Shown: positions 34,271 to 45,282, numbered from the stretch's first letter. The stretch is 64,000 nucleotides of DNA from Coriolopsis trogii (GCA_020543525.1 JAHYIO010000042.1:1-64000), one strand, 5' to 3'. The notes: generated from the letters alone by a model not told the origin. Numbers and translations are program-made.

Positions 34271-35290
34271 GGCGCACCAATCCAAGTCTTCGCTATAGCG
34301 AAACTGTTGAACCGGGAGGGCGCGTTCAAGTATCGATGCGTCGCTGCTTTCCATCACCGATAGTGCTGTTGGGAGCAGCTTATGCGCGCCCTCTTCAGGT
34401 TCTTTACTCTCCTCCGACAGCCCGAGAACTCTGCCGCTGTGCGGAGCGAGCTCCGTCAACAAAATGACTATACACGGCTAGGATTGGACGAAAATCCGTC
34501 CCGGGTGGAGGAGCAAGATATGATCATGCCCTGTCCGTTCATTTTGTCACTCCTTGCGATCAGCTGGACGACAGACCTCGAGTATCAGTCTTATATCAGC
34601 AACAGATAGCTATCAAATGGTCTCATGGGCGTGCGCATGTAATGCTGGGATAGACGTGCGTACAGTCCTTTCCGTCTTTCGAGTGCGCTGGTGCTCACCA
34701 ACCACGGACCCGCGCTGTGTCTGACAGTACGTGAATCCCCTCGTCTGAATACGGAGGGGATATGCGTCATAGACATCACCGACGTCGACCACCCGGCGTA
34801 TTGTTTCGTAAAATCCCCAGGCAGCCATGTCATGTCCGCTCAAGAGAGGTTGTCTGACGACTATCCTGCCCTTTTTGTTCGACCTGACCACATCGGAGAT
34901 CCTGCGGGGTTGTATGTGCCTGCGTACTTCTTGTCACAAGAAGACGCCGAACGAAGACGTAGCTCCAGAGCTGTTTCAACGTTTGACGAAGGTACGTTGC
35001 CCAGTTTACGCACTCGCTACTGCAATCTCTTTAACTCGACATCGTTGGGCGTCCCTTCGCCGCAGATTGGCATACAATGAAGTGGTTCACCGGTTGCCTC
35101 CTTGTCTTCTGGTCGCTCGTGGACCTTGCAGGATACCACATCATAGTCCCCGAGGTTTTGCGTGAGGTGTGGCCCGATGAGCCTGTGAAAGGCCGTCCGT
35201 ACTGGTCGCAGCCGGACAAGATCTACGAAAGCAACCCAGACCTTCAACCTCCGCCTCTCGATATCATCGTACACTTGTATCTCATACTAC
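34271..35290 (+). pseudogene. N-terminal relic of unknown large family (copy A)
   Basis: Reads as an inverted paralog of the N-terminal part of the wreck at 36397-39186. Shared landmarks are FAIAKLLNREG, YRCVAAFHH, MRALFRFFTLLRQPENSAAV, SLLAISWTTDLEYQSY, EGICVIDIT, and near 35110-35260 FWSLVDLAGYHIIVPEVLREVW and PPLDIIVHLYL. A TAG at 34361-34363 follows the AFHHR codons, where the other copy reads HHSWC; the frame also changes further on, so it is non-functional. Similarity ends near 35290, leaving the second half of the family absent here. Confidence 0.62.
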
Positions 35291-35372
35291 ATATTGATTC
35301 AACATTCTGACTCCTTGATTCTCCAGAAATTAACATGCATCATCAACTCAGACCGCCCACATATCTCCGTTC

Positions 35373-35871
35373 CTACTCAACCTTCGCAATACCAGCCGCC
35401 TTCGCCCCTTCTTCGTCGTGCGCCGCAACTTCAATCTCGATCCTCATCCCAGGCAAACCCAACTGATTAACCCCAATGCAGGTCAGGATCGGCTGGTGGT
35501 CAGGGAGCCACTTCTTCAGGTTCCGGACCGATGCCGCCATCGACCGCTCATTAATTTCGGTGAGGTAGATCCGGATCTTGTACACCTGGGACCAGCCTTT
35601 GCCCCCCGCGTGCTTGAGCGTGTAGTCGACGTTGGCGAACGTCTGGTCGATCTCCTCGTCGAGGTCCGAGGGGATCTTGCTCGTAGCTGGGTCCCAACCG
35701 CCTGTCGAGTCATCGTCATGTTAAATCAGCCTGAGCGTCCTCAACTTCGGGGCGCTCACCTTGTCCTGCGATCTCAATGCGCTCGCCAATGCGGACCGCC
35801 TGGCTGTACCAGAGCTGTTCGCGCTTTTCCTCGCCGAAGCCGGGATACGAGTACGTTTGGAGATGAGCCAT
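35373..35871 (-). CDS. RidA / YjgF-YER057c-UK114 family protein
   Basis: Rid-family enzymes hydrolyse reactive enamine/imine intermediates from PLP enzymes, though many members have other roles. Two exons (35871-35760 and 35701-35373) give 146 residues; the usual length is 125-150. The N-terminus is MAHLQTYSYPGFGEEKREQ, followed by SQAVRIGERIEIAGQGGWD, which places the family's GQ-G turn at the splice junction, then DQTFANVDYTLKHAGGKGW, VYKIRIYLTEIN and the C-terminal LGLPGMRIEIEVAAHD. The R-x-E-I-E pattern near the C-terminus is that of the active-site strand. It sits intact between the two inverted relics A and B. Confidence 0.88.
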
Positions 35872-36396
35872 TTCTCGGTGAGTTGATAATCCGATGAGAG
35901 CGCAGTACGACTCGAGAGTGCCAATAGGATAGACAGGCAGCCGAGGTTACGATTGACTGTTCGAAACGCAAGCCCTGTGCTCTTATACACACGGCCAGCC
36001 TCTCTCAACGATCAGCTTCGAGCCACGCACCCTTAGTCATCCAAAGCCTGCGCGTTGACTTGGCATTGCGACACAAGCCCAATGCAGCTTCAAATACGCA
36101 CCGCCTTGAGTACTCCCGGTCAGTACTTGTTGCGAGGTACTGCTCCGATCGGGAGCATAGACTCATTGCGTCCGGCTTGGCACTTGCTGCGTCCGACGTC
36201 CTTGGTCAATGTGGGTAACTTTACGCAGCTCTGAGACAACGACGCCATCCATAAGACATGAGCTTGGACAATGGAGCAGTGTTGCAAGTGGCGGTTTGTG
36301 ACATGATTATTGCCTCGAACATGTCCGGCTGACATGTCCGGTCAAATATCATCTATATAACCGCTATTCTCTGGTCACCCAGGTTCGTCAGATGGA
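35872..36396. other. Promoter-like intergenic, short direct repeat
   Basis: 5' flank of the RidA gene, followed by sequence with a tandem word at about 36318-36343 (ACATGTCCGG repeated) and a TATA-like CTATATAACC at about 36351. No gene is seen. Confidence 0.45.
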
Positions 36397-39186
36397 TCAG
36401 CGGAAGACCCAGTCGTAGTCGGGATCAATCTCCCTATGCTTCTCGTTGATGTCCTCCTCGTCGGCATTGGCAATCTCGACCGACCCCGATAGCACACATT
36501 GTGCCTCGTCCAGCAGCTGGCACATGTACCTCCGCTCCACCAACGACGGGTCTTGGGTGTACAAGATGCACTCTAGGTTTTCGACTGCTTCCGGAGAGGG
36601 CAGCGGGCGGCCTTCGTCCGCCATACAGCGCAGGAACCCGCGGAGGTCATACACCGTCCCCTCCGCCCAGAACAAGAGCCGTCCACCCTGGGTGAACTGT
36701 GCCAATCCCGCCGACGGCACAGCGAGTCACAGTGAGTCTCCACGTGCCTTATCACAACGAGGTATGAAATGGCACACGCACCGTAGGCATCCCCTCTTCG
36801 TTGAATCCCGTCCTCCTCCTCTCTCCTGATACTTCCTCCTCTTGCTCCTCCATCCTTGTATAGAATATGAACGCCCAGGTATCGAGCTTGCCTACCGGGC
36901 GCCGGTCGACAGACCACCGTTCGCGCGCATTCTTCCGGTGACGTGTATGGTCCCAATCAAACAAGAACGCCCACGTCCCCCACCTCCCGCGGGACACCAA
37001 TCCCCGCTGGAGCGGCACGCCCACCACCGCACGATTTCCCCACGCCTCCCCCTCATCGCGCGCGCCCTGCGCGAACACCGCATGCGCCAGCATCGGCGCC
37101 GACACGCTGAACGTGTCCCCCCTGTACGCCATCATCCCCACCCGTACCGACGCCGGAAACAGGTCCGAGTCGTCCGGGCCCCTCCCCTCCGGAGCCGCAT
37201 TGTGCGTGTTCGCGCCGGCGGCGCCCCACGCGCGCACGGACCGCCCGAGCTGGTGCTCCATGAACGCGATGGGGGAGCATGTCCGCGAGCGCCTGGACGA
37301 CCTGCGCGGGCGTGAAGAACATGAGCGAATGGCCCGCCGTGCGGCCGGCCGGACCAGAGGAAGAAGAAGGTGGCGGGGAGAGGCGCGGGAGGCTCGATCG
37401 CGAAGAAGTATCGCGCTTGGAGGGACTCGAGCGTGCGGAAGAGTGCGGGGCGCGTCCAGAGCAGGCGGAAGAGCTCCTTTTTGTGTTGCGCGATATGGGG
37501 GACGGCGTAGATGTTGAGGCGGCGGACGCTTGCCGGGAGGCCGGTGAGGAGCAGGGGGAGATCGTCTATCGTCAGCAGTTTGTTGTACGATACGGAGAGG
37601 GCGCAGAGCTTATGTTTAGTATTAGGAGCGCGGGCGGAGACGACGGCGAGGAGCTGTTCGGCTGTGAGCTGGAAGCCGGACAGGTCGACAAAGGTGTGTT
37701 CGCCGAGCTGGCCATCACAGCGGGGAGTGCGCGGACGTCGGAGTCAGATACGCAGTCGTTGGCCATCGAGCTCAAACGCATGGTGATCTTCGCCCATAGT
37801 CCGTCCACGTAGGTCTCCCGGATATAGTTCGCGGTCTCTATGAAGATGGCCCATGCTCGTGATTCTGGGGGAAACACTTGCTCTCCCTGCGAGACGCGCT
37901 CCATGAGTAACTCAGGAGCCCCCGTCGGGAGCTAGTTGACGGGGTTTCCGGCGTGGAACATGTAATACGGGGCGTCGGTGGGAATGGGAGGCTCATGTCG
38001 TGTGAGAACTTGGTATTCGAATATATACCGGTTGTTGAGGAGAGCCTGAAAAACTGATATACGTCGTCTCACCTCGAGGCTGCTTGCATTCAAGTATGGA
38101 GGAAGGACCACGTATCCAATGGCTTCGTGGGGCTGCTTGACACCCACATCCTCGAATGCAGACACTAGTGTCTGCAGCTCGTCCTTGCTCGCCAATCCAA
38201 GATAGATCGACACCACAATGTCAAGGGGCATAGGCATCTCTCTGCGCGAGCGGATACGCAGCTGTCTAATATATGTCCCATCTTTGATGGTATTCGGCGA
38301 TGGCCATACCTCGCGCACCGCGGACGGTCGACAGAGCCCGTACCCAGAGACGTCCAGCATGGCCCAAAAGATCTCAAGCAATCGCATGAACCATCTCCAC
38401 TCGTCCTCCTTTTTGGGACCTCCGGAGGCTCGATCAAAACCCGCACGTTGGCAGGAAGGTCCGCTTGGGCAAGCATCTCGCCCACTTCCTGTTTGAAACC
38501 GAATTTGATGCTCTCGCCCTCCCGAGGGTCCGGGGTGAACAGTGGATTAATGGGGATCAGCGCCGGATCACCAATTTTTTGGCCGTGGGGGACCTCGAAA
38601 GCCCTGGTATAGAACAGGCGCAGATAGCCATGGGCTGAGAGGACAGGCTTTGCGGGGTCTATCATGAAGCAGTATTCCACGGCACTGAGAGCTGATGTCG
38701 ATCACACAGATCCCGCTGTCATTGAAGGTTTCATTTCCTGCAACAACGAGGATGCTGTTAGCTCGCATATACATACATCGATATACGAGACGGGTTAGAA
38801 GGTCCGAGGAGTGGAGAGACGTACTCCGTTCCCAGCAATGTTTGCGACAGTCCATGACGCCCGCCCTGAACGAGAGGCCGGTGACATACGTCTGATGCTC
38901 GAGATCGATGGTCCAACTGATGGCAAGCAGGGAGCGCGTGTACGGGCAGGGTCTGCCTTCCTCCAAAAGCTTGTGCTCGTTGCCCATAGAGTATGCAATA
39001 TTCAGCAAGTCGCAGCTCGTCTTGTACGATCGCTGCGTTCTCTCGCTGACGCAGAGCTCTGAGGAATCTACCTAACGCACGCACCGCCAGAACATCGGCG
39101 CACCAAGAGTGGTGGTATGCAGCCACGCACCGGCGCACCAGACTGCCGTCTGGCTAAGTGACTTTGGCAATCAAGAAGACTTGCAA
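36397..39186 (-). pseudogene. Near full-length wreck of unknown large family (copy B)
   Basis: One ancestral coding region can be followed for 2.8 kb. N-terminal part: LIAKV-TAG-PDGSLVRRCVAAYHHSWC, RALGRFLRALRQRENAAIV, SLLAISWTIDLEHQTYV, GICVIDIS, EYCFMIDPAKPVLSAHGY, FWAMLDVSGYGLCRPSAVREVW, LDIVVSIYLGLASKDELQTL, YYMFHAGNPVN. An in-frame TAG at 37932-37934 follows, and the frame goes on with LPTGAPELLMERVSQGEQVFPPE. Next comes an LRR-like part (FVDLSGFQLTAEQLL, LCALSVSYNKLLTIDDLPLLL), then VVQALADMLP, SAPMLAHAVFAQG and WGTWAFLFDWDHTRH. A last exon (36709-36397), read after a 53-nt-class intron, ends REIDPDYDWVFR. Frame changes occur at about 39010, 38690, 38415 (A run), 37705 (C run), 37345 and 37275 (C run). 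I cannot name the protein. Confidence 0.65.
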
Positions 39187-39499
39187 CATTTTGCCCATCT
39201 TGATCGAGCACGTTCTGTATCCTTGGGAATCAAAACGTTAACACGGTGGAGGGAAGAAGAAAGCGTGGAAGCGCTTGCCTCGGCTTAGTTTACCCAAATT
39301 CGACGTAACAACTTACCCATAAAACCTTAAGTTCTGCTTGGGGCAAACCAAGCGAAATCGTCAGTAAACTTAAGCTTGAAGCTCCTTGAACTTGCACTAC
39401 TACATATAAGTCGTCATGATATCCGAAGACAATAGCGCTACGAAGACTTTGGAGCGGTTGCTGTGTCTCGGCCCTCGGGCACTACCAGGACGTTGCACT
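39187..39499. other. Intergenic, AT-richer
   Basis: No frame. Contains two CTTAAG sites and a small palindrome (CTTGG-GGCAAA-CCAAG) at about 39330-39355. Confidence 0.4.
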
Positions 39500-39640
39500 A
39501 TTACTATGCGGAAGAATGGAGGGGCGGCGCACCTGCTCGATATCGGGCTCGGATACACGAGACTGAGGACGGCGTGGTTTATATCGATATATATACTCTT
39601 GCTTGTTCTAGATCTGTGGTGCGCACGTCTGTCACGCTTG
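39500..39640 (+). pseudogene. Fragment matching the 3' end of the HET gene
   Basis: About 130 bp of clear nucleotide similarity to the 3' end of the HET-domain gene on the opposite strand at about 46573-46700. Both contain a GGCGCACCTGCTCGAT-type block, then GGGCTCGG/AGGCTCGG, and further on ATACTCTTGCT-GTTCT-TGTGGT. No HET domain is present nearby. It is a solo fragment left by duplication and deletion. A short TGAGTGG tandem repeat follows at about 39723-39747. Confidence 0.6.
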
Positions 39641-39919
39641 AGGGAGCATACGCCGGACGGATAAGTCTGATCCACCCGTCTGTCAAAACCCTCGAGCAAA
39701 GGGAACCACTCGACGTTGAGTACTGAGTGGTGAGTGGTGAGTGGTAAGGTGGATGCACTCACTCGCGTCTTCACAGCCCCTTGTCGTGTAAACAAGTGCA
39801 AGAAGCACAACTAAAGTCAACTCCATCCAGTCCAAACTTACAACGGCACCACACATCAGCGACCCGTCCGGGCATGACACCGAACCACCAAAGAGTCCAA
39901 GACCGCAACGAGCAACAGC

Positions 39920-41461
39920 TCATCCCACAGACCTCGACCGCCCCCTCACATACGTCGGTCTCCTCTCCAGCTTCCTCGGCGAGCCCGCCATCCCACTCCC
40001 ATTCACCGCCCCCTCCCCATGCCCATTCGCACCCACGTTCACGACGATCCCATGCCGCTGCAACCACGCCGCCTCCGCCGCCGGGCTCCCCCCAAACACG
40101 CCCCTCGGCCACGGCGCTGGCGGCCCCGGCGGCCGCTGCGCCCCGTCCCGCCTCCGCCTCTCCACCGCATTCTCGACCGCGCTCTTCAGCGGGCCGTTGT
40201 CCGCCCGGAGCTGCGTCTCGAGCAGCAGGTTCTCGAGCTCGCTCGCGAGCAGGTTCACCACCTCGTCCGCCGGCCGCCCCTCGTTCGGCAGCTCCCCGAG
40301 GAAGGGAAACGTCGTGTCTTGCGCCGCGGTGCCCGTGCGCGGGCCGTGTGCGGCGTGAAAGTAGGTCTGCGTCTGCAAGCGGGCTACGCACATGTCAGCA
40401 ATCGAGAGTCCAGACGGTGTGGAATGTGGAAAGTCGTGCGACGCGGCGTACTGACCTTCTTGGGCGACCGCCTCGGACTGCTGGAGGATCTGCTGCGCTT
40501 TGCTTATGATCCACTGCTCTTGGATCGCCGGGCTGGGAGAGGGGAACAGGACGGGGACAACGTTGGAAAGCGCGAACGAGCAGAGAACAAAGAGGGAGTG
40601 CAGGAAGCGGATGTGTTGGTACGCCACGCGGCGTGGCCAGAAGAACGAGAAGAGGCTTGTATGCGCGGTCGAAGTCGGGTCGGTGAACAGCGTCGACGAG
40701 AGCGACGTCAGCGTGGTTGGCACGGGAGAGGGGTCGAGGATGAAGAGCATTTCGTATACTGCAATCATGGCGAGTAGGATGTACCGCCACTGTAACCGAG
40801 TGTGAATACGGAGCGTATGCGTGACATGAGGGATGCACTCACATAGGCTACCGGACCTGGCCCGCCGGACGCAGAGAGCAGGAGAAGGATACAGACCGAG
40901 GTGATATAGAACCCGGAAGCCTGCATCAGGCCATGTCGGATGTACTCCCGGAGCGTTGAGCATTGCGACCACTCAAGGGCATCTGGCCCAAAACTGTTCA
41001 AATCCACATGAGCCATTGGTACCTTCGCAAGTGATGGTACCGTGTGCTCACCGGTCGTATGCAAAGCGCTTTAGAGGTGATTTCAACGCTTCGTACGCGT
41101 CTCGCACCTGTATGAACACCGCTTCGCCCTGCGGGCCCACGCGATCCGGGTGGTGCCGCCGTGCAAACTGCCTGAACGCCATCTTGAGTGTATTGTCGTC
41201 CGCCGTGGGCTCGACGCCAAGTATCTGGTAATAGTTCGGCTCTACGGTCGTCGCGGCGTCATAGAACGTGTATCCGAGATAGGTGACCACCACGAGGAGG
41301 TATGTGTAGCGATAATTGCGCACGTATTCTGGGGTCCCCGGTTGTGGCGGCTGTCTACCGTAGATGCGGGGATATGCCGAATGGAAGAAGGAGAGGAGCT
41401 GGCGAGTGGCCAGGCTAGGGAGGTAGGTCCATCCCGCATACTTTGCAAGCCCGAGGAGCAT
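39920..41461 (-). CDS. Membrane-anchored J-domain (DnaJ) protein
   Basis: J-proteins stimulate the ATPase of Hsp70. Four exons (41461-41052, 40993-40843, 40789-40456, 40383-39920) give 452 residues without phase error. An N-terminal hydrophobic stretch (YTYLLVVVTYLGYTFYDAA) precedes the J domain at about residues 77-139. It starts NYYQILGVEPTADDNTLKMAF, contains the essential HPD (RRHHPDRVG), and ends RDAYEALKSPLKRFAYDRFG. Two or three further TM segments follow (FYITSVCILLLLSASG, WRYILLAMIAVYEMLFIL, LHSLFVLCSFALSNVV), then a charged tail with RRPTYVRGRSRS. J domain position and TM layout suggest an ER or mitochondrial membrane J-protein with a cytosolic or lumenal J domain. The exact ortholog is unknown. 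Confidence 0.87.
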
Positions 41462-42625
41462 TTCTGAGATGGCTTGCTAACTTGAGCTGACGGATGACTG
41501 CCCATTAGCTGAATTTGGCACATGGTGGAATGCCATGCCGTGCGCGTACAACTGGCACGGCAGGCGCCATGTAGCTCACCTGTCAAAGAGTAGTATCAGC
41601 AAGTTTCGAACGCACATACCCAAACAAAAACAAAAATCAGAACGAGCACGAAAGCCCGCACGCATATGATCTCCTCTCCCCGCGAACCAGCGCACTCGCA
41701 AACACCCCTCACACACACACCCGCCCTGATCGCCGCAGCACCCCGCTCCGGCCACGTATACGCACGGCACCACACGCCCAGGCGTCGTTCTCGCGCCCAC
41801 ACGCTATAAAGCCGTGCGCCCCCGCATCCAAACGAGCGAGGTTCGCTATCACGTTCGTCCACAACAGCAAAATACCACATCTGCGACCACCTGCAACAGA
41901 GTAGAGCGTTCCGGGAAACCCACAACGGTCTCCCTTCGAACTCTCTGCGCAAGCTTGGCTTCTTGAACGTCGGGTGTGGTGTGGCGCAACATCCCTGCCC
42001 GCCCACACGCCCCTCCCACAGATCCCACCCAACCGGACAGAAAAACGGAGAAGAGAACGCGAAGCGGAGCAAAGCGCGCACCACACACACCAGCTGTCGG
42101 CTCAGCCTTTGTCCAAAACACGCCTGTTGTCCTCCCCGGCGTGCGGACCTATGAAAGAGCCGCGAGAACACAAAACACCACAGAGTAGCGAGAGAGTAAA
42201 GAGATGATGTAGGTCCGGCCTTAAGGCGCGCCACGGTGTACTCCTGAGATGGCGCGTCGGGTTACGGACGCTTTGGGGGTTCGAGGGCCACAAGGACGAA
42301 AAGAGTAGGGGTGAAGGAGCGTGCGTCGAGGTGCGGTTCGTCGGGGTCGACCCTTTTACTTGGACATCCTGGAACATGGAATACGTGTTTGCGAACTCAC
42401 CTTGTAGGGAGTAGTATCCAAGTAGCTGCACTAATTGCGCTCAGCTACGCATAGCAAATATCCGGTAGAAGTGAGTGCGGGCTCTGGCGACGATGGGTGT
42501 GGTGGTAAGAGGTTACAGTTAAAGTTCGGTCTCAGTTCTCAGTGTTCTCCCCCATTCGTCACCGGGCGTCTGGCTTCAACACGGTTACCCCCAAAGCCAT
42601 CAAAAAGCGGGTACTGCCTTCGTCA
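41462..42625. other. Intergenic, GC- and CA-rich, no supported gene
   Basis: Upstream of the J-protein gene and downstream of the tRNA. A 212-codon Cys-rich minus frame (41596-42234) exists but has the composition expected from antisense of a CA-rich tract, so I do not call it. Confidence 0.5.
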
Positions 42626-42708
42626 AGGTGCTACCAGGGTTCGAACCTGGGTTTCGGGAAATCTTATCAGATCAAAATCCCGAGTGATAACCACTACACT
42701 ATAGCACC
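42626..42708 (-). tRNA. tRNA-Gln (anticodon TTG) with intron
   Basis: Cloverleaf on the minus strand. The acceptor stem GGTGCTA pairs perfectly with TAGCACC. The D arm is GTGT-AGTGGTTA-TCAC, with one T-T mismatch at the inner pair. The anticodon stem CGGGA pairs with TCCCG. The loop reads TTTTGAT and is interrupted by an 11-nt intron beginning one base 3' of the anticodon, the canonical eukaryotic position. The T arm is CCAGG-TTCGAAC-CCTGG. Anticodon TTG reads CAA (Gln). Discriminator T is at plus 42626. Confidence 0.94.
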
Positions 42709-42809
42709 AATGTTGCGGATAGTCCAAGCATACATCAATATCTTAACACTACTGAGGAATTTCCAGCACCACCTGTACGACCAGAGTCCTTCTCCATTCT
42801 GCCAACATC

Positions 42810-43653
42810 ATGCCAAAGTACAAACTTGTGTTCTTCACCCCCCGCTCCTCCACCCAAACCGTCCTGCAGCATCTCTTCGCCCGCTTCCCGAACCACGTCG
42901 GGCGCATCGGCGCGTACGCCGGCTGCGCCTTCGTCTCCCCCGGCACCGGTGCGTACCGCGTTCATTCCGTCTCGCTCCCAAGTCATCGCCCTCCGTCCCC
43001 TCCTCTCCGTCCTCCGTACATATATATGATGCCATGGACCCTGGTCCCATAAAGGACGCGCGTGCGGGAAGCATAGATGGGCCGAGTATCGAACGATGCT
43101 AACGTTTGCGTTTGCGTATTGCGCATGCGTGATGATTCCCCTCACCCCCCGCGGGCGATGGTGGTGGATCCCCCAGGGCAATTCCTCCCGCTCGAGGGCG
43201 CGAACCCGACGATCGGCGCACGAGGCAAGGTGGAGCACGTCGAAGAGGACCGCGTCGAAGTCCTCGTGCTCTCTCAATCCAACACCCACACCCCAACCCA
43301 AACCCAAAGTCAAAGTCAAAGTCAAAGTCAAAGTCAAAGTCAGGATTCACCGTCGTCCGCCGGACGGGTGGCCGCGGGAGTCGCCGATGCAGACGCGGAG
43401 GGGGACGTGTCGATGGGCGCAGTGCTGGAGGAGCTGAAGAAGGTGAGTGCTGGAATCTGGAGCGGGGCGTCGGAATACTGCGTCGCTGGCGACCGCGACT
43501 GTCGAGATGCGCGCCTCGGGAGTCCGCGGAGACGGATCGTCGGTGCTGTCGTGTGTGTGGTCGATGGGTTGTCAACCAGGAAACGCGTGTTTTTGGCAGG
43601 TACACCCGTACGAGGAGGTCGCGTGCGACGTTTATCGACTCGAGGACTTCTGA
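42810..43653 (+). CDS. Stand-alone NIF3/YqfO-insert-like (CutA-like fold) protein
   Basis: Three exons (42810-42948, 43177-43442, 43600-43653) encode 152 residues. The sequence is that of the domain inserted in bacterial YqfO/NIF3 proteins, which has a CutA1/PII-like ferredoxin fold. The N-terminal strand is YKLVFFTP, followed by VLQHLFARFPNHVGRIGAYAGCAFVSPGTGQF, PLEGANPTIGARGKVEHVEEDRVEVLV and the terminal HPYEEVACDVYRLED, the family's HPYEEP-like signature. The surrounding NIF3 metal-binding domain is absent, so the domain stands alone as in several fungi. Between the third strand and the last helix a low-complexity loop, encoded partly by a hexanucleotide repeat, replaces the usual short linker. 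Function is unknown; ligand or metal sensing is only a guess. The first intron is 228 nt, unusually long for this window. Confidence 0.82.
43305..43340 (+). repeat. Hexanucleotide microsatellite (CAAAGT)6
   Basis: Six perfect units inside exon 2 of the NIF3-like gene, encoding a Gln-Ser dipeptide run. Unit changes keep the frame, so allele length can vary without loss of function. Confidence 0.95.
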
Positions 43654-44923
43654 ATGGCCGAATCCACGTCGCGAGAAGGGAGCATCATGGGGGGGTCGGC
43701 AGCAGCCGAGGTGTCGACCTAGGTGGATGAGTACTTTTCAGGATGGGAGGGAGGAAGGCTGGAGAACTCGGTAAAGCTGCTCTGACTCTCGGTACGTCGT
43801 CGTCGCTTGTGCATACATCTTGCGCTATCGTGCAATGCATACGCCTACCGCTGTCCGTCTGCCCAACGGGGTGCTCGCAATTTCTCCGCGCCGCCTCTTG
43901 TGTCCGTTTTCTCCGAGACATGGAACGCTTGGCGGACATCCGCGACCGTTGCGGTGCATCCGGGGACCATTCGCAATGTCCGAGCGCCATTTGTTCCTAT
44001 TCCTGATCGGATGTGTGTCCTTGTACCCGTCCCGACATTCTCGCTGATTCGCCTCTCCGACGTCCACGAGCACTGCACGTCATGATCAATCTCACACGCC
44101 GCGGCGAGTTTGTACACCGACGCGACTTACTATTTTCCGTTCCCGTTCAGTTGCGGAACTGGATAATCTGCGCCGCTCAGTGTCTACGTACTCTCTGTCC
44201 ATGTCCATGATGCATGAGGCTTGGTTGGTTCAGGACTAGTCTAATGAGGCGCCAGCTGCATTACGTCACGCTCGTCCGCGTTAGCCTCCATTCGAACGCC
44301 ATTAGCCTCCGTGCGCACCCGCTCTTGGTCCTCGTGCAGACGAAACTAAGCCATGTGAGGCACGCGCGCCCCCACGTATTGTCTTCCGAGTCTTGTGCCC
44401 TCAATCAATGAGAGATCGATGCGGCACCATGCAGGAGGAGGACAGGAGAGGATGGCAGAGAAGGGAAGGTGGACTGTGGCAGGGGGATGATCCGACAATC
44501 ACAAGCCTCGCGTTCTTGCCTTTTGTGTGTTGTTCTATGGGCGCTAGCGGCCACAGGTGCAGCATACATATACTTGGAGGCGGCGAGGCTCTGGAGTTCC
44601 TGCTTGTCCCCTTCGCTGCAGCATACACTCTTGGGACTCGAACGCCACCCCCTCTGACGTGACCTTCCGTATTTTTGTGGTTGTTTCGTCTCGTCATCCG
44701 ACCCTTGCGCTTGCTGCTGCTGCTGCGAGCCGTCCACCCCGATCGGCGCGGATAGGTATACATAACGAACCCTGAGCCACAAGAGCGCGTCCCGTCTCCT
44801 GCGAGGACCATTGATACATAAGGCCGCACATAGCATCTGCCAGCAGCCATCGATCTCCCTCCACCTCGTCTCCCAGACCCGTCGTCCCAAACGCTCCTCC
44901 TTGCCCGACCACAGCTTCTGACG
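43654..44923. other. No gene seen
   Basis: Many short frames and none with family features. A 390-codon minus frame overlapping the 3' part (44405-45577) is low-complexity Arg/Thr/Pro and looks like a shadow of GC-rich sequence. Confidence 0.45.
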
Positions 44924-45282
44924 ATGCGCGCGTTCGCCGACATGTACGAAGAGCCCGCGTTCGAGGCGCCGTCTGCGAAAGAGCAGTCGGTCGTCGTCGC
45001 CGCGCTCGGGACGGTCGCCGTCGCCGTCGCGTCGACGGTGGCCGCGATCCAGATGAACGGCGCGCCGGGGTGGCTGTCTGCAGCGTACGTCCGTATTTCG
45101 TCCGCTTTCGCTCTGCGTTCGGGGCGCGCTGATAGTCGGGTGGGCGGATGGCACAGGCTTGCAGGCAGCCACTGATCGGCGCGGTGTGCCAGTCGCTGGG
45201 CATCGTTGCGGCGTCGGCGTCGGCGTCGGCGTCGACTGCGGGAGCGGTGGGAGCGTCCTCGGGGCGGGGACCGGGCGCATGA
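44924..45282 (+). CDS. Small putative membrane protein, doubtful
   Basis: Two exons (44924-45084, 45165-45282) would give a 92-residue protein: MRAFADMYEEPAFEAPSAKE, then a hydrophobic Ala/Val segment (VVVAALGTVAVAVASTVAAI), a second weaker one (LIGAVCQSLGIVAAS) and an Ala/Ser repeat tail. The ATG follows a pyrimidine-rich leader, and the intron has a proper GT-AG pair. Codon use is plausible, but no family is recognised and the GC-rich composition makes chance frames likely. Confidence 0.35.

Noticed and set aside
39920..40509. Plus-strand Pro/Ser-rich frames over the J-protein tail
   Set aside because: Shadows of the GC-rich last exon of the J-domain gene.
41596..42234. Cys-rich minus-strand frame of 212 codons with a hydrophobic end
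   Set aside because: Antisense of a CA-rich, low-complexity upstream region. It has no homology I can recognise, and overlapping frames of similar quality exist on both strands.
44625..44660. Box-B-like GTTCGAGTCCC on the minus strand, possible tRNA
   Set aside because: No T stem can form around it, and no acceptor or anticodon arm is found upstream.
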